From the NCBI RefSeq assembly GCF_000260985.4, contig NC_017857.3, positions 496,001 through 560,000 of the forward strand: a DNA stretch of 64,000 nt. Direction: 5' to 3'. Source of the stretch: Methylophaga nitratireducenticrescens. Lineage in GTDB: Bacteria; Pseudomonadota; Gammaproteobacteria; Nitrosococcales; Methylophagaceae. The stretch's first letter is position 1, and the number at the start of each line of letters is the position of its first letter. The notes under the pieces were generated by a model. It was not told the DNA's origin. It was given only the letters and a program-made list of their open reading frames with translations, and did not search any database. Below are positions 29,439-38,683 of this stretch, one piece after another. Made by a program: the position numbers and the translations under genes.

Positions 29439-30422
29439 TTACTCCGGTTTTTTGGTTTCGGCATCCACATTATCAAAGCTGACGATAGGTTCTTTACGAG
29501 TCGTTTTTTCCGATGTTTCAGTTACATTTTCCGGTGCAGTAACGACAGGTTCCTTTCGCTCAGATCTATTTTGTTGAATAGGGGCAGAAACCTCATCCAT
29601 CACCACTGGATCCTTGCGAACTGTATTCTGTCTTGCCGCTTCGATACCCGTTTTCATTCCTTTAGGCAGCTGTTCAAAGAATAGCGGATCCAGCCTGCCA
29701 TTAATGTAACTCAGTGGTTGTGAGTGTTTTTGCTGCTGACAATAACGAATCACCCCAATCAAGACTTGCCGTACTGCTTCAATATCATTGAGGCTGCCGC
29801 GTTTATCTTCTGCAAAATAAGCGGCCATAAAACTGAAGCGGTTATCAATGGCAAATGGCAATATCTGGCGCCATAAACTATAAATATCTTCAACTTTGAT
29901 AATTTCTCCGGCAACGGATCGGTCCAGGCGACGGAACCAGAATAATATTTCATCCAGCAAACTGGCGGTCAGCAAATCTTGTTGATCTGTAATCGTGATC
30001 AGTCGATCTCCCATATGCCATGATGTTTCAACTGTTTGAGGGACCTGCCAACGTACCTCCGGCGTCAATGCCAGTGAGAATTCATAGACCAGTTTTGCGT
30101 CAAAATTAGATCTGTTGGTTAACCATACTGCGGGTTGATTGCTGATAGCCAGAAATTGGCTTTCCAATTCCTGTAATACACGTTGACGTTCCAGTTCTTT
30201 ATTTGCCGTTGTAGTGGGATTTGCACGTCGTTTCAGAATCCATAAAACAAAGAATGCGATCAGCAAAGCTCCAGCAAGCGTGAGCAAAATGGTCGAAAAA
30301 TATAATGCCAATTCTGAGGACAACTGCGACAGTTGTTCGGCCGTTAATGAGGTTGTATCGTCAGAGTTCGCAACATTGTCGATAATCTCTTCAATACGTT
30401 TTTGAAAAAAACCAATAGCCAT
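29439..30422 (-). CDS. Single-span membrane protein with C-terminal RKxPVV repeats
   Basis: A 327-residue protein with one strong transmembrane segment (about 40-62) followed by RRxN, so the bulk should be cytoplasmic. The middle is a helical domain of unknown family. The last 60 residues are low-complexity and contain three spaced copies of a short motif: RKDPVV, RKEPVV and RKEPIV, each about 20 residues apart. Such repeats could bind a partner protein. No operon partner; function unknown. Confidence 0.6.
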   Translation of the reverse strand: MAIGFFQKRIEEIIDNVANSDDTTSLTAEQLSQLSSELALYFSTILLTLAGALLIAFFVLWILKRRANPTTTANKELERQRVLQELESQFLAISNQPAVWLTNRSNFDAKLVYEFSLALTPEVRWQVPQTVETSWHMGDRLITITDQQDLLTASLLDEILFWFRRLDRSVAGEIIKVEDIYSLWRQILPFAIDNRFSFMAAYFAEDKRGSLNDIEAVRQVLIGVIRYCQQQKHSQPLSYINGRLDPLFFEQLPKGMKTGIEAARQNTVRKDPVVMDEVSAPIQQNRSERKEPVVTAPENVTETSEKTTRKEPIVSFDNVDAETKKPE

Positions 30423-30607
30423 ATAGTAAGCCTTATAACTTTATCGAGTGATGAAGTAAGTGTCGGTGGAAAATCACATTGCTTCCATTGTCCGCTAATT
30501 TTTACCGACAAATAATTATTTATGTCATATATTCTAAACTGCTGATATAAAAGCCGTAAAAAACTGTTTTATCGGGAAATTTATTAAAGTCAAAAAGGAG
30601 AGCAGAT

Positions 30608-31009
30608 ATGGGCATGGTACAAGAATTCAAGAAATTTGCGATGCGTGGCAATGTGATAGAGATGGCCGTCGGTATTATCATTGGTATCGCTTTTGGCAAA
30701 ATTGTTTCTTCATTTGTAGCTGATGTGATTATGCCGCCACTGGGCTTATTAATGGGGGGAGTGGATTTCAAAGATCTGGCAATAGTGCTTAAAGAAGCGG
30801 TTGGTGATACGCCGGCCGTGGTTATCGCTTATGGACAGTTTATTCAAACCATTGTTGATTTTGTGATTATTGCCTTTGTGATTTTTTTGGTGATTAAAGC
30901 AATGAACTCACTGAAAGCAAAAGAAGAGGCTGCTCCTGCAGCCCCGCCAGCACCAACTAAAGAAGAAATTCTGTTAACTGAAATTCGTGATCTGCTCAAA
31001 GAAAAATAA
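30608..31009 (+). CDS. mscL: MscL: large-conductance mechanosensitive channel
   Basis: A 133-residue channel opened by membrane tension on hypo-osmotic shock. [20 protein letters not shown] and the second span with the [21 protein letters not shown] segment are classic; the C-terminal helix ends [15 protein letters not shown] strong AAGGAG precedes the ATG. A short hairpin with CCGGA / TCCGG at about 31024-31046 follows and may terminate it. Confidence 0.96.
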   Translation: MGMVQEFKKFAMRGNVIEMAVGIIIGIAFGKIVSSFVADVIMPPLGLLMGGVDFKDLAIVLKEAVGDTPAVVIAYGQFIQTIVDFVIIAFVIFLVIKAMNSLKAKEEAAPAAPPAPTKEEILLTEIRDLLKEK

Positions 31010-31063
31010 GCTTTCCAAAATAAACCGGAGATCTTTTGATTTCCGGTGGTTTAGTTGTGCTGC

Positions 31064-31678
31064 ATGATGTTATTGCTTGCCAGAGTTGCTGTAAGTCTTC
31101 TTGCTGCTTTATTGCTTGGCGGGATATTTTTTTATGGCTATTTGGCTGGGCTAATCGGTAACCCTTCACATTATGCAAAATGGCTGGTTCCGCTTTTTTT
31201 CTATGCGGGCATTTTATTGTGCCTTACCGGCGTTATCTTCACGCTAGTCGAGAAGCTGAATTGGGCTCGCAGATCATTTGCTGCCGCAATCGTGTTGGTG
31301 GTGATATTTGCAGGATACCTGCTTTTGATAGAGCCAAAGCTGCAACAGCGGGAGCAGCAAAATCAAATCAAAACGATGCAGCAGTTATATCAACAATATT
31401 CTCTGCAGCAGCTGGACTGTGATGATAAATTCCAGGCACACCTGAGTAAAATCGAACAGCGTCCGGCTGAGGTAGTGTTATTTCAGAAAGCCAATTTTTC
31501 GCAACCCGTTCAATACCTGGCGGGATGGGATAAATCTGCATCAATGAATAACTGTCGATTTATTGAAAATACTTATGCACTTGGCACTCAGAGAAGCTTT
31601 CTCAGCCGATGCCAGAATCAACAGCATACTACGGTGGCCGACTTGATTGCCCAGGCTAAACGTCTGGGTTGTCAGTAA
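31064..31678 (+). CDS. Inner-membrane hypothetical protein with periplasmic domain
   Basis: A protein of about 204 residues with three hydrophobic segments in the first 95 residues and a soluble C-terminal half that contains four Cys, compatible with disulfides. The start is uncertain between two adjacent ATG codons (31064 and 31067); a TTG three codons upstream is also open. Its 3' end overlaps the convergent cbbR by 23 bp. Family not recognised. Confidence 0.6.
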   Translation: MMLLLARVAVSLLAALLLGGIFFYGYLAGLIGNPSHYAKWLVPLFFYAGILLCLTGVIFTLVEKLNWARRSFAAAIVLVVIFAGYLLLIEPKLQQREQQNQIKTMQQLYQQYSLQQLDCDDKFQAHLSKIEQRPAEVVLFQKANFSQPVQYLAGWDKSASMNNCRFIENTYALGTQRSFLSRCQNQQHTTVADLIAQAKRLGCQ

Positions 31679-32606
31679 GAATAGACGCATCATGCGTCAG
31701 TAAATGCTCGATTTCCTGCTCACCTTCCTGTTGCAGATACTCCAGAAATGTTTGTGCGGCAAGCGATAGTCTTTTGCCTTGCCGATGCACAGCATACCAG
31801 CGCCGCCTTAATGGAAAGTTCTCCACATCCAATACCACCAGTTTTTTTGCCGCCAGTTCTAACCGCAGGCTATGCAGTGATAATACTGCCAGCCCCAACC
31901 CTGCCATCACGCCGTGCTTGATTTCATCCGCTCCGCCTAGTTCCATATACGGCGAGACTTTTAAACCGCTTTTGGCGAATAACTCTTCCACCGCTTTGCG
32001 TGTGCCCGAACCTGGTTCGCGGCCAATCAGACGTTGTTCAGAGATAGTTTTTAATGAAATATTTTTTTGTTTGGCCAATGGCTGGTCGGGCCGGGCGACG
32101 ATAACCAGAACATTTTCTAAAAACGGATATTCAACCACGGGCAGATCGTCTGGCACCTGACCCATGATATAAAGATGATCTTCATTGGCATCCAGCCGTT
32201 CGAGTAGTCTGGCTCGATTCGTTACCTGTAGCCGTGGTTCAACTTTGGGATAGCGCGCAATAAAATTGCCCAGAAGATAGGGTAGAAAATATTTGGCAGA
32301 ACTGACAACAACAAGGTTTACTGGGCCAGCAACCTCACCTTGTAAATCGGCTAATGCGGCGTCCAGATCGGCAAGACGTTGTAAAACATCTCGGCAGGCA
32401 TCATAGAGTTCATTACCTGCGACAGTAAGATGTAACTGCCGCCCGACGCTTTCAAATAAAGGCATGCCGACAGATTCTTCCAGTTTTTTCATCTGAATTG
32501 ACACGGCGGGTTGGGTTAAATGTTTTTCTTCAGCCGCGCGGGTAATGCTCTTCAGGCGTGCAACCGCTTCGAATAGGCGTAACTGTTGTAATGAGGCATG
32601 TAACAT
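31656..32606 (-). CDS. cbbR: CbbR: LysR-type regulator of the cbb operon
   Basis: A 316-residue LysR-type activator: winged helix at the N-terminus (LRLFEAVARLKSITRAAEEKHLTQPAVS) and a periplasmic-binding-like effector domain. It is transcribed divergently from cbbL with a 245-bp gap, the standard position for CbbR, which senses metabolites such as RuBP or NADPH and activates RuBisCO genes. Identity is drawn from context plus family; related LTTRs are hard to separate by sequence alone. Confidence 0.9.
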   Translation of the reverse strand: MLHASLQQLRLFEAVARLKSITRAAEEKHLTQPAVSIQMKKLEESVGMPLFESVGRQLHLTVAGNELYDACRDVLQRLADLDAALADLQGEVAGPVNLVVVSSAKYFLPYLLGNFIARYPKVEPRLQVTNRARLLERLDANEDHLYIMGQVPDDLPVVEYPFLENVLVIVARPDQPLAKQKNISLKTISEQRLIGREPGSGTRKAVEELFAKSGLKVSPYMELGGADEIKHGVMAGLGLAVLSLHSLRLELAAKKLVVLDVENFPLRRRWYAVHRQGKRLSLAAQTFLEYLQQEGEQEIEHLLTHDASILTDNPDV

Positions 32607-32851
32607 ATATAACTTTAATTTATGATAAGGATAAAAACTATTAACTTGTTTTAATGGGTAAAGTCAACTATTTTTACCACAGACATGAAATAGTCGCTGG
32701 GTTACACTTGGATAAAATTCGCTTTCACAGCCACCATGGCTGGAGACAAAATTTGTCCATCTCAAGATACCTGTGAGAGATATACAGGCTCTGACTAACC
32801 CAAAGTAACAGTTTGATTAATCTGCTTGCGCATATACCTGGAGAGAGCACC
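32607..32851 (+). promoter_or_regulatory. cbbR-cbbL divergent control region
   Basis: Contains AT-rich inverted half-sites of the LysR T-N11-A style: TTAT (32620-32623) with ATAA (32631-32634), and TTAA-N6-TTAA at 32641-32654. These are about 200 bp upstream of cbbL and next to the cbbR start, as expected for a CbbR operator. The promoter elements themselves are not clear; TAAAAT near 32713 is only a weak -10 candidate. Confidence 0.4.
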
Positions 32852-34270
32852 ATGGCAAAAACTTACCAAGCGGGTGTAAAAGAGTATCGCGAAACATACT
32901 GGATGCCCGATTACACCCCCAAAGACACCGATTTTCTGGCCTGTTTCAAGGTCATTCCTCAAGAAGGTGTGCCACGCGAAGAAGCGGCTGCTGCGGTAGC
33001 GGCGGAATCATCAACGGGTACCTGGACCACAGTCTGGACCGATTTGCTGACTGATCTGGATTACTACAAAGGTCGTGCTTACGCTATTGAGGATGTTCCC
33101 GGCAACGATGAAGCGTTCTATGCCTTTATTGCATACCCGATTGATTTGTTTGAAGAAGGTTCAGTGGTTAACGTGCTGACTTCTCTGGTGGGTAACGTGT
33201 TCGGCTTTAAAGCCGTGCGTTCATTGCGTCTGGAAGATGTGCGAATTCCGGTTGCGTACGTCATGACATGCGGTGGCCCTCCTCATGGTATCCAGGTTGA
33301 ACGTGACATTATGAACAAATATGGTCGGCCATTACTGGGCTGTACCATCAAACCAAAACTGGGTCTGTCTGCAAAAAACTACGGTCGTGCCGTATATGAA
33401 TGTTTGCGTGGCGGTCTGGATTTCACCAAAGACGATGAAAACGTTAACTCACAGCCATTTATGCGCTGGAGACAACGTTTTGACTTTGTTATGGAAGCGA
33501 TCGACAAAGCTGAAATCGAAACGGGTGAACGTAAAGGCCACTATCTGAACGTCACAGCGCCAACCCCTGAAGAAATGTACAAACGTGCCGAGTATGCCAA
33601 AGAACTGGGCGCGCCAATCATCATGCATGACTACCTGACCGGCGGTTTCACGGCCAATACAGGTCTGGCCAACTGGTGTCGTGATAACGGCATGTTGCTG
33701 CATATTCACCGGGCAATGCATGCGGTACTGGATCGCAATCCGAACCATGGTATCCACTTCCGTGTATTGACCAAAATGCTGCGTCTGTCAGGTGGTGACC
33801 ATCTGCACTCAGGCACTGTGGTTGGTAAATTGGAAGGCGATCGTGCTGCGACATTGGGCTGGATCGATATCATGCGTGATTCTTACATCAAAGAAGATCG
33901 CAGCCGCGGCATTATGTTTGATCAGGATTGGGTATCCATGCCTGGTGTTATGCCAGTCGCTTCCGGTGGTATTCACGTATGGCATATGCCGGCCCTGGTC
34001 AGCATCTTTGGTGATGATTCGGTATTGCAGTTTGGTGGCGGTACATTGGGTCACCCATGGGGTAATGCGGCGGGAGCTGCAGCAAACCGTGTGGCTTTGG
34101 AAGCATGTGTAGAAGCACGTAACCACGGCAGAGAGTTGGAAAAAGAAGGTAAAGAAATCCTGACCGCCGCTGCTGAACATAGTCCAGAGTTGAAAGTGGC
34201 CATGGAAACCTGGAAAGAAATCAAATTCGAATTCGACACTGTCGACAAATTAGACGTTGCACACAAGTAA
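32852..34270 (+). CDS. cbbL: RuBisCO large subunit, form IA
   Basis: Carboxylates ribulose 1,5-bisphosphate. The 472-residue protein starts [17 protein letters not shown], typical of proteobacterial form IA. Catalytic landmarks are intact: [11 protein letters not shown], carbamylated Lys region [20 protein letters not shown], loop 6 [11 protein letters not shown] and the C-terminal [11 protein letters not shown]. The start at 32852 is supported by GGAGAG six to seven bases before; a frame opening at 32813 is unlikely. No carboxysome genes follow, and cbbQ-cbbO do, placing this in the non-carboxysomal IAq type. Confidence 0.98.
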   Translation: MAKTYQAGVKEYRETYWMPDYTPKDTDFLACFKVIPQEGVPREEAAAAVAAESSTGTWTTVWTDLLTDLDYYKGRAYAIEDVPGNDEAFYAFIAYPIDLFEEGSVVNVLTSLVGNVFGFKAVRSLRLEDVRIPVAYVMTCGGPPHGIQVERDIMNKYGRPLLGCTIKPKLGLSAKNYGRAVYECLRGGLDFTKDDENVNSQPFMRWRQRFDFVMEAIDKAEIETGERKGHYLNVTAPTPEEMYKRAEYAKELGAPIIMHDYLTGGFTANTGLANWCRDNGMLLHIHRAMHAVLDRNPNHGIHFRVLTKMLRLSGGDHLHSGTVVGKLEGDRAATLGWIDIMRDSYIKEDRSRGIMFDQDWVSMPGVMPVASGGIHVWHMPALVSIFGDDSVLQFGGGTLGHPWGNAAGAAANRVALEACVEARNHGRELEKEGKEILTAAAEHSPELKVAMETWKEIKFEFDTVDKLDVAHK

Positions 34271-34339
34271 TTGATGTTGGTCGGTACTGCTGACCATCGT
34301 TAACTGATACCGAATTTGACATTATTTGAGGAAATGACA

Positions 34340-34696
34340 ATGAGTGAAATGCAAGATTACGCGTCAAGCCTGGCTGATACATCAAGCCGTAAGTTTGAAA
34401 CCTTCTCGTATTTGCCAGAAATGGATGCTGCACGCATCCGTAAACAGGTTGAATACATCGTCAGCAAAGGCTGGAACCCTGCAGTAGAACACACTGAACC
34501 TGAAAACGCGTTTGGTCACTACTGGTACATGTGGAAGCTGCCTCTATTCGGTGAAACCGATGTGGACCGCATTCTTGCTGAAGCTGAAGCCTGCCACAAG
34601 GCGCATCCAAAAAACCATGTGCGTTTGGTGGGGTATGATAATTATGCTCAGTCTAAAGGAGCAGAGATGGTCGTGTTCCGCGGTCAGTCTGTATAA
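34340..34696 (+). CDS. cbbS: RuBisCO small subunit
   Basis: A 118-residue small subunit that caps the L8 core. Typical segments are [24 protein letters not shown] and [13 protein letters not shown]. The start is the ATG at 34340 with GAGGA upstream; an ATG eight codons earlier gives a non-conserved extension. It follows cbbL by 69 bp and is itself followed by a terminator-like hairpin before cbbQ. Confidence 0.97.
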   Translation: MSEMQDYASSLADTSSRKFETFSYLPEMDAARIRKQVEYIVSKGWNPAVEHTEPENAFGHYWYMWKLPLFGETDVDRILAEAEACHKAHPKNHVRLVGYDNYAQSKGAEMVVFRGQSV

Positions 34697-34713
34697 CATC
34701 AAATCGAATCAGT

Positions 34714-34741
34714 CCCTGACCGCAGCGTCAGGGGCTTTTTC
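34714..34741 (+). terminator. Terminator between cbbS and cbbQ
   Basis: CCCTGAC (34714-34720) pairs exactly with GTCAGGG (34727-34733) around a six-base loop, and a five-T run follows. It lies 17 bp after the cbbS stop. If it is leaky, it would let the abundant enzyme subunits be made in excess over the CbbQO activase. Confidence 0.8.
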
Positions 34742-34788
34742 AAATACGTACCACCAATTTTCCCAATGAATATCCTGAGGATACTGCG

Positions 34789-35601
34789 ATGAGCGAGAAA
34801 ATTGCTGAACAGTATAAAGTCAAAACAGAACCTTTTTACCGTCCGGTCAGTAATGAAGTGGAGCTGTATCAAGCCGCTTACGCGCGCCGTATGCCGGTAA
34901 TGCTGAAAGGTCCGACTGGCTGCGGTAAATCCCGTTTCGTCGAATATATGGCCTGGAAACTGGGTCGCCCGCTGATCACAGTTGCCTGTAATGAAGACAT
35001 GACCGCCTCCGATCTGGTCGGGCGTTTTCTGCTCGATAAGGATGGCACCAAATGGCAGGATGGCCCTTTGACCACGGCAGCCCGTATCGGAGCAATCTGT
35101 TATCTGGATGAAGTGGTTGAAGCACGTCAGGATACAACGGTGGTTATCCATCCTCTGACCGATCATCGTCGCAGTCTGCCGCTGGATAAAAAAGGTGAGC
35201 TGGTTGAGGCTCACAAAGATTTTCAACTGGTGATTTCCTATAACCCCGGTTATCAAAGTTTGATGAAAGATCTCAAGCAATCGACCAAGCAACGTTTCGG
35301 TGCGATGAATTTTGATTATCCGGACGCCGTGCTGGAAGCCGAAATTGTCGCCAAGGAAGCCGGTGTCGACGCCGATATTGCCAAGAAACTGGTACAAATC
35401 GCCCATCGTGCACGTAATTTGAAAGGCCATGGCCTGGATGAAGGTATTTCCACTCGTCTGCTGGTCTATGCAGGACAAATGATTGCAGAAGGGGTTGAGC
35501 CTTTGGCTGCCTGCCAGATGACATTAGTCACCCCATTGACGGATGATCCGGATATGCGTGAAACGCTGGAAGCCGCTGTTCATACCTTCTTTGTTAGTTG
35601 A
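34789..35601 (+). CDS. cbbQ: CbbQ: MoxR-family AAA+ RuBisCO activase subunit
   Basis: A 270-residue AAA+ ATPase that, as a ring with CbbO, remodels inhibited RuBisCO. Walker [16 protein letters not shown] is at about 40-54, Walker B / sensor in [12 protein letters not shown], and arginine-finger candidates follow. It closely resembles NorQ (2269-3087). An AGGAT site lies upstream. Context with cbbLS and cbbO makes the assignment firm. Confidence 0.95.
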   Translation: MSEKIAEQYKVKTEPFYRPVSNEVELYQAAYARRMPVMLKGPTGCGKSRFVEYMAWKLGRPLITVACNEDMTASDLVGRFLLDKDGTKWQDGPLTTAARIGAICYLDEVVEARQDTTVVIHPLTDHRRSLPLDKKGELVEAHKDFQLVISYNPGYQSLMKDLKQSTKQRFGAMNFDYPDAVLEAEIVAKEAGVDADIAKKLVQIAHRARNLKGHGLDEGISTRLLVYAGQMIAEGVEPLAACQMTLVTPLTDDPDMRETLEAAVHTFFVS

Positions 35602-35640
35602 TAAAGGCCGACCCGGTTTCTCCGGTTTGGATATTACATC

Positions 35641-37983
35641 ATGAGCGTCAATCTAAACGATTACCGCGAACAGCTTGAAAAAATAGCGCCAGAACTGGTG
35701 CATACGCTGGATAGTACTTTTCAAGATGCAGCCAGAAGCATGTCACCTGCTGGTTTACAGGAATATATGGGAGGTGCGAAAGGCCTGGCAGATCTTGGCC
35801 GTGGTAAAGAGCTGGTGGTTGCCTTTCTGGAAGATATTCCGCAAGTGGTCAAAGAATGTGGCGAGGATGTAATCCGCGATTGCATCAATGCGGCAATGAA
35901 ATTATCGTCAATGACCTCGGGCGAGGTGATAGCGCTGATGATTCATAGTCTACCGACTGCTGCTCGGCGGTTGGGCGACCCGGAGTTATTACGCGGTTAT
36001 TTAAGCCTGATTCATCAACTGTCTGCCAAAGCTTCACGAGGCTTAAGGCCGATGTTGGGCATTATTGATGAATTATTGTCTAAACTCACCTTATCCGGTT
36101 TAAGACGCTGGGCCAATTTTGGTGCTGAAGCCTACCGTCGTGATCTGAATAATCTCGTCAAATACTTTGCCCTGGAAACGGCAGACAGCAAGAAAATGCT
36201 ACAGAAAGAACGCCGTGGCACGCTGTTTATTGATACCCAGCGTAAGCTGAATTTTTACCTGCGTGCATTGTGGGGCAGGGATTTCTTTCTACGACCCACT
36301 GCAGCGGATTATGAAGGGTTCAAACCGTATATTGAACACTTTGTTATGCATCTGCCAGATGCGGTGGATGATATTGACGGTGTCAGTGGTCTGGAGCTGT
36401 ATCGGGCTCAGGCGGCACATTTGGCAGCTCATATTCAGTACACCCGTGCGCCTATTTCTGCTGAGCAGCTCAGTCCGGCGCAGATGTTTTTTATCGGACT
36501 GCTGGAAGACGCCCGCGTTGAATATCTGGCGATACAGGCTTTCCCCGGTTTGCAGAAACTCTGGGGCTGCCTGTTAACTATCGAACAAAGTCAGGATGTC
36601 GAGCATAAGGGTCTGCTAAAACTCGAACAGTTTGCCCGCAGCCTGCATGATGCATCGATTAAAAACAACGATGACCCATTGAATGCCTTGGCGGACAGAT
36701 TCCATCAAAACATTGCTGAGCAAGCACAAAATAACCAGTTCAGCTGGGATCTGGGCATGGAATTATTTCATCTGTTTGCCGAACAGCGGCAGGTACCCAG
36801 CTTACGAATTTTAGAATCCATTCGTTTGCCTTATCGCGACGATAACCGTTTTATCTGGGAGTTTGAAGAATTCGATTTCCTGATGCACGGAGCGGAATAT
36901 ATTCCAGCGAGCCAGCGACAGGTACGTAAATATGTCAGCGCGGTTGAAATGGCCAATGAAGTGGATTGTGAGCTGGCTGGCGATGATGCCCAGGAAATCT
37001 GGGTGTGTTCTACCAAGTTCATGCCGTATGAAGATGCCGGTGAGGCCACGGTCAGCTTTAATGAGATGTGGGGCAAAGCTCCCGTCTCAGAATCGTATCA
37101 TTATCAGGAATGGGATTATCAGGTGCAGCTGTATCGTCCGGACTGGAGCACGGTCTATGAATATCGTCCCAAAAAAGGCGATCCGGATGACATCGATAAT
37201 ATTCTGAAAGAATACAAACCGGTGGCACATCGTATCCGGCAGATCATCGATTTGCTGTCGCCGGCCGGTGTCCAGCGGGTTCGCAATATGGAAGATGGTG
37301 ATGAGATTGATATCAATGCGGCCGTCGATGCGATGATTGCTATCCGTATGGGCGAGCAACCCAATACACGTATCACCATGCGTAATGTGATAAAAAATCG
37401 TGATTTAGCCGTAACAGTGTTATTGGATTTATCGGAATCAACCAATGATGTTATTGAAGGTAGTGATAAGACGGTTCTGGATTTGACGCGTGAAGCAGCA
37501 ACCTTAGTGGCTACGGCCATTAATGGCATCGGTGATCCATTTGCTTTACATGGCTTTGCCTCTGATGGCCGTCATGATGTGCAGTATTTCCGTTTCAAGG
37601 ATTTTAATCAGCCATTTGATGATGAAACAAAAGCCAGATTGGCCGGCATGAAAGGTGGTTTATCGACCCGGATGGGGGCGGCTATGCGACATGCCGCTCA
37701 ACATTTGTTAAAACAGCCGGAACGCCGCAAGCTATTATTGCTGGTGACCGATGGTGAACCTTCGGATATAGATGAACGTGATCCTCAACATTTACGTCAT
37801 GACACTCGCAAAGCCGTCGATGAGCTGTGGAGCAGAGGCGTTATGACCTATTGTCTGACGCTGGATGCCAATGCTGACAGCTATGTTAAACGTATTTTTG
37901 GCGAAAATAACTACACCATTGTTGATCATGTGGATCGATTGCCTGAAAAACTGCCCACTTTATTTGCCAGCCTGACCCGTTAG
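35641..37983 (+). CDS. cbbO: CbbO: VWA-domain RuBisCO activase adaptor
   Basis: A 780-residue partner of CbbQ that binds RuBisCO. The C-terminal VWA domain has the MIDAS DLSESTND (about 597-604) and the DGEPSDIDERDPQ stretch; the long N-terminal region is helical. In domain plan it matches NorD at 188-2236. The stop TAG coincides with the YTAG target at the left edge of the second MITE-like element, so nothing coding appears lost. Confidence 0.95.
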   Translation: MSVNLNDYREQLEKIAPELVHTLDSTFQDAARSMSPAGLQEYMGGAKGLADLGRGKELVVAFLEDIPQVVKECGEDVIRDCINAAMKLSSMTSGEVIALMIHSLPTAARRLGDPELLRGYLSLIHQLSAKASRGLRPMLGIIDELLSKLTLSGLRRWANFGAEAYRRDLNNLVKYFALETADSKKMLQKERRGTLFIDTQRKLNFYLRALWGRDFFLRPTAADYEGFKPYIEHFVMHLPDAVDDIDGVSGLELYRAQAAHLAAHIQYTRAPISAEQLSPAQMFFIGLLEDARVEYLAIQAFPGLQKLWGCLLTIEQSQDVEHKGLLKLEQFARSLHDASIKNNDDPLNALADRFHQNIAEQAQNNQFSWDLGMELFHLFAEQRQVPSLRILESIRLPYRDDNRFIWEFEEFDFLMHGAEYIPASQRQVRKYVSAVEMANEVDCELAGDDAQEIWVCSTKFMPYEDAGEATVSFNEMWGKAPVSESYHYQEWDYQVQLYRPDWSTVYEYRPKKGDPDDIDNILKEYKPVAHRIRQIIDLLSPAGVQRVRNMEDGDEIDINAAVDAMIAIRMGEQPNTRITMRNVIKNRDLAVTVLLDLSESTNDVIEGSDKTVLDLTREAATLVATAINGIGDPFALHGFASDGRHDVQYFRFKDFNQPFDDETKARLAGMKGGLSTRMGAAMRHAAQHLLKQPERRKLLLLVTDGEPSDIDERDPQHLRHDTRKAVDELWSRGVMTYCLTLDANADSYVKRIFGENNYTIVDHVDRLPEKLPTLFASLTR

Positions 37984-38246
37984 GGCTTGTTGATCTTTCA
38001 TCTCCGCCTCTGTTGTGAGCTGAAAAAACGTCAATCAAGGCACGAGGAGCGCTTTTTAGTTGTTCTAAATAAGTGACGAGCAACGAAGAGTGGCGTTTTT
38101 TCAGTCACAACCCAAAGGGCTGGGGCTATTTTTCCGCCCTACGGCGTTGGAAATGACTTATGTAGAACAACTACATCGCATCATTTCCGTATTGTAGGAC
38201 GAAAAAATAGCCGCCAGCAGTGGTGGATATGAAAGATCAACAAGCC
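37984..38246. mobile_element. MITE-like element, copy 2 (after cbbO)
   Basis: A 263-bp element with an 18-bp perfect terminal inverted repeat (GGCTTGTTGATCTTTCAT) flanked by TTAG on the left and CTAG on the right. It matches copy 1 (14315-14576) throughout, most strongly in its right half. The first internal stem is TGAAAAAACGTCA (38021-38033) with TGGCGTTTTTTCA (38091-38103); this differs in sequence from copy 1 but still pairs. A second hairpin has ATGTAG / CTACAT inside GGAAATGA / TCATTTCC, enclosed by a long GGCTATTTTT / AAAAAATAGCC stem. No coding potential. Confidence 0.85.
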
Positions 38247-38258
38247 CTAGGAAAAATC

Positions 38259-38570
38259 ATGAAAGATCAAAAACGTTACGTTGGTATTGATAAAGAAATA
38301 AATGGTGGCATGACCGACACCGGAAAAATCATTCGTGATGCCTGGGTATTCGGTTTAATACCGGAGACCGAAACCTGCGAAGGCTGGGTGGTTCAAGGTC
38401 TTGAGGATCTTTGGGGCAAGGTGAATCTGGAATGGGAAAAATATGGTTTCAAGGTGGCAAACCTGCCACCGGAAATGCAACAGAAATTTATGCATATTCA
38501 TGATGCAGCAATTACTCAAGCCAAACAGTCTGGCTGGGATGCCGAACGGGATCTTATTGACGAAGTCTGA
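38259..38570 (+). CDS. Small conserved-looking hypothetical protein after cbbO
   Basis: A 103-residue soluble protein. The start at 38259 (MKDQKRYVGIDKE) is preferred; the in-frame extension to 38220 would be encoded by the end of the mobile element. Features are GGMTDTGKIIRDAWVFGLIP and EGWVVQGLEDLW. It is co-directional with cbbLSQO, but the inserted element separates it from cbbO and may affect its transcription. I do not recognise the family; a link to the Calvin cycle is inferred only from position. Confidence 0.6.
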   Translation: MKDQKRYVGIDKEINGGMTDTGKIIRDAWVFGLIPETETCEGWVVQGLEDLWGKVNLEWEKYGFKVANLPPEMQQKFMHIHDAAITQAKQSGWDAERDLIDEV

Positions 38571-38683
38571 TGGTTTTGTATGTATATCCAACATCATGCG
38601 ATTCCAGTTTTTGAAATGTGATCTGGAAAATCTGACTGAAATTTGAAAATCCACCGGTAGTTAAACGTGGTTATTACTCAACA

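Noticed and set aside
32813-32851. Extended N-terminus of cbbL
   Set aside because: The ribosome site GGAGAG and the conserved start MAKTYQAG both point to 32852.
38220-38258. Upstream start for the small gene after cbbO
   Set aside because: This segment belongs to the terminal repeat of the mobile element; the ATG at 38259 gives a natural N-terminus.
34316-38570. Carboxysome genes with RuBisCO
   Set aside because: No csoS/shell-protein gene follows cbbLS; cbbQ and cbbO occupy that place.
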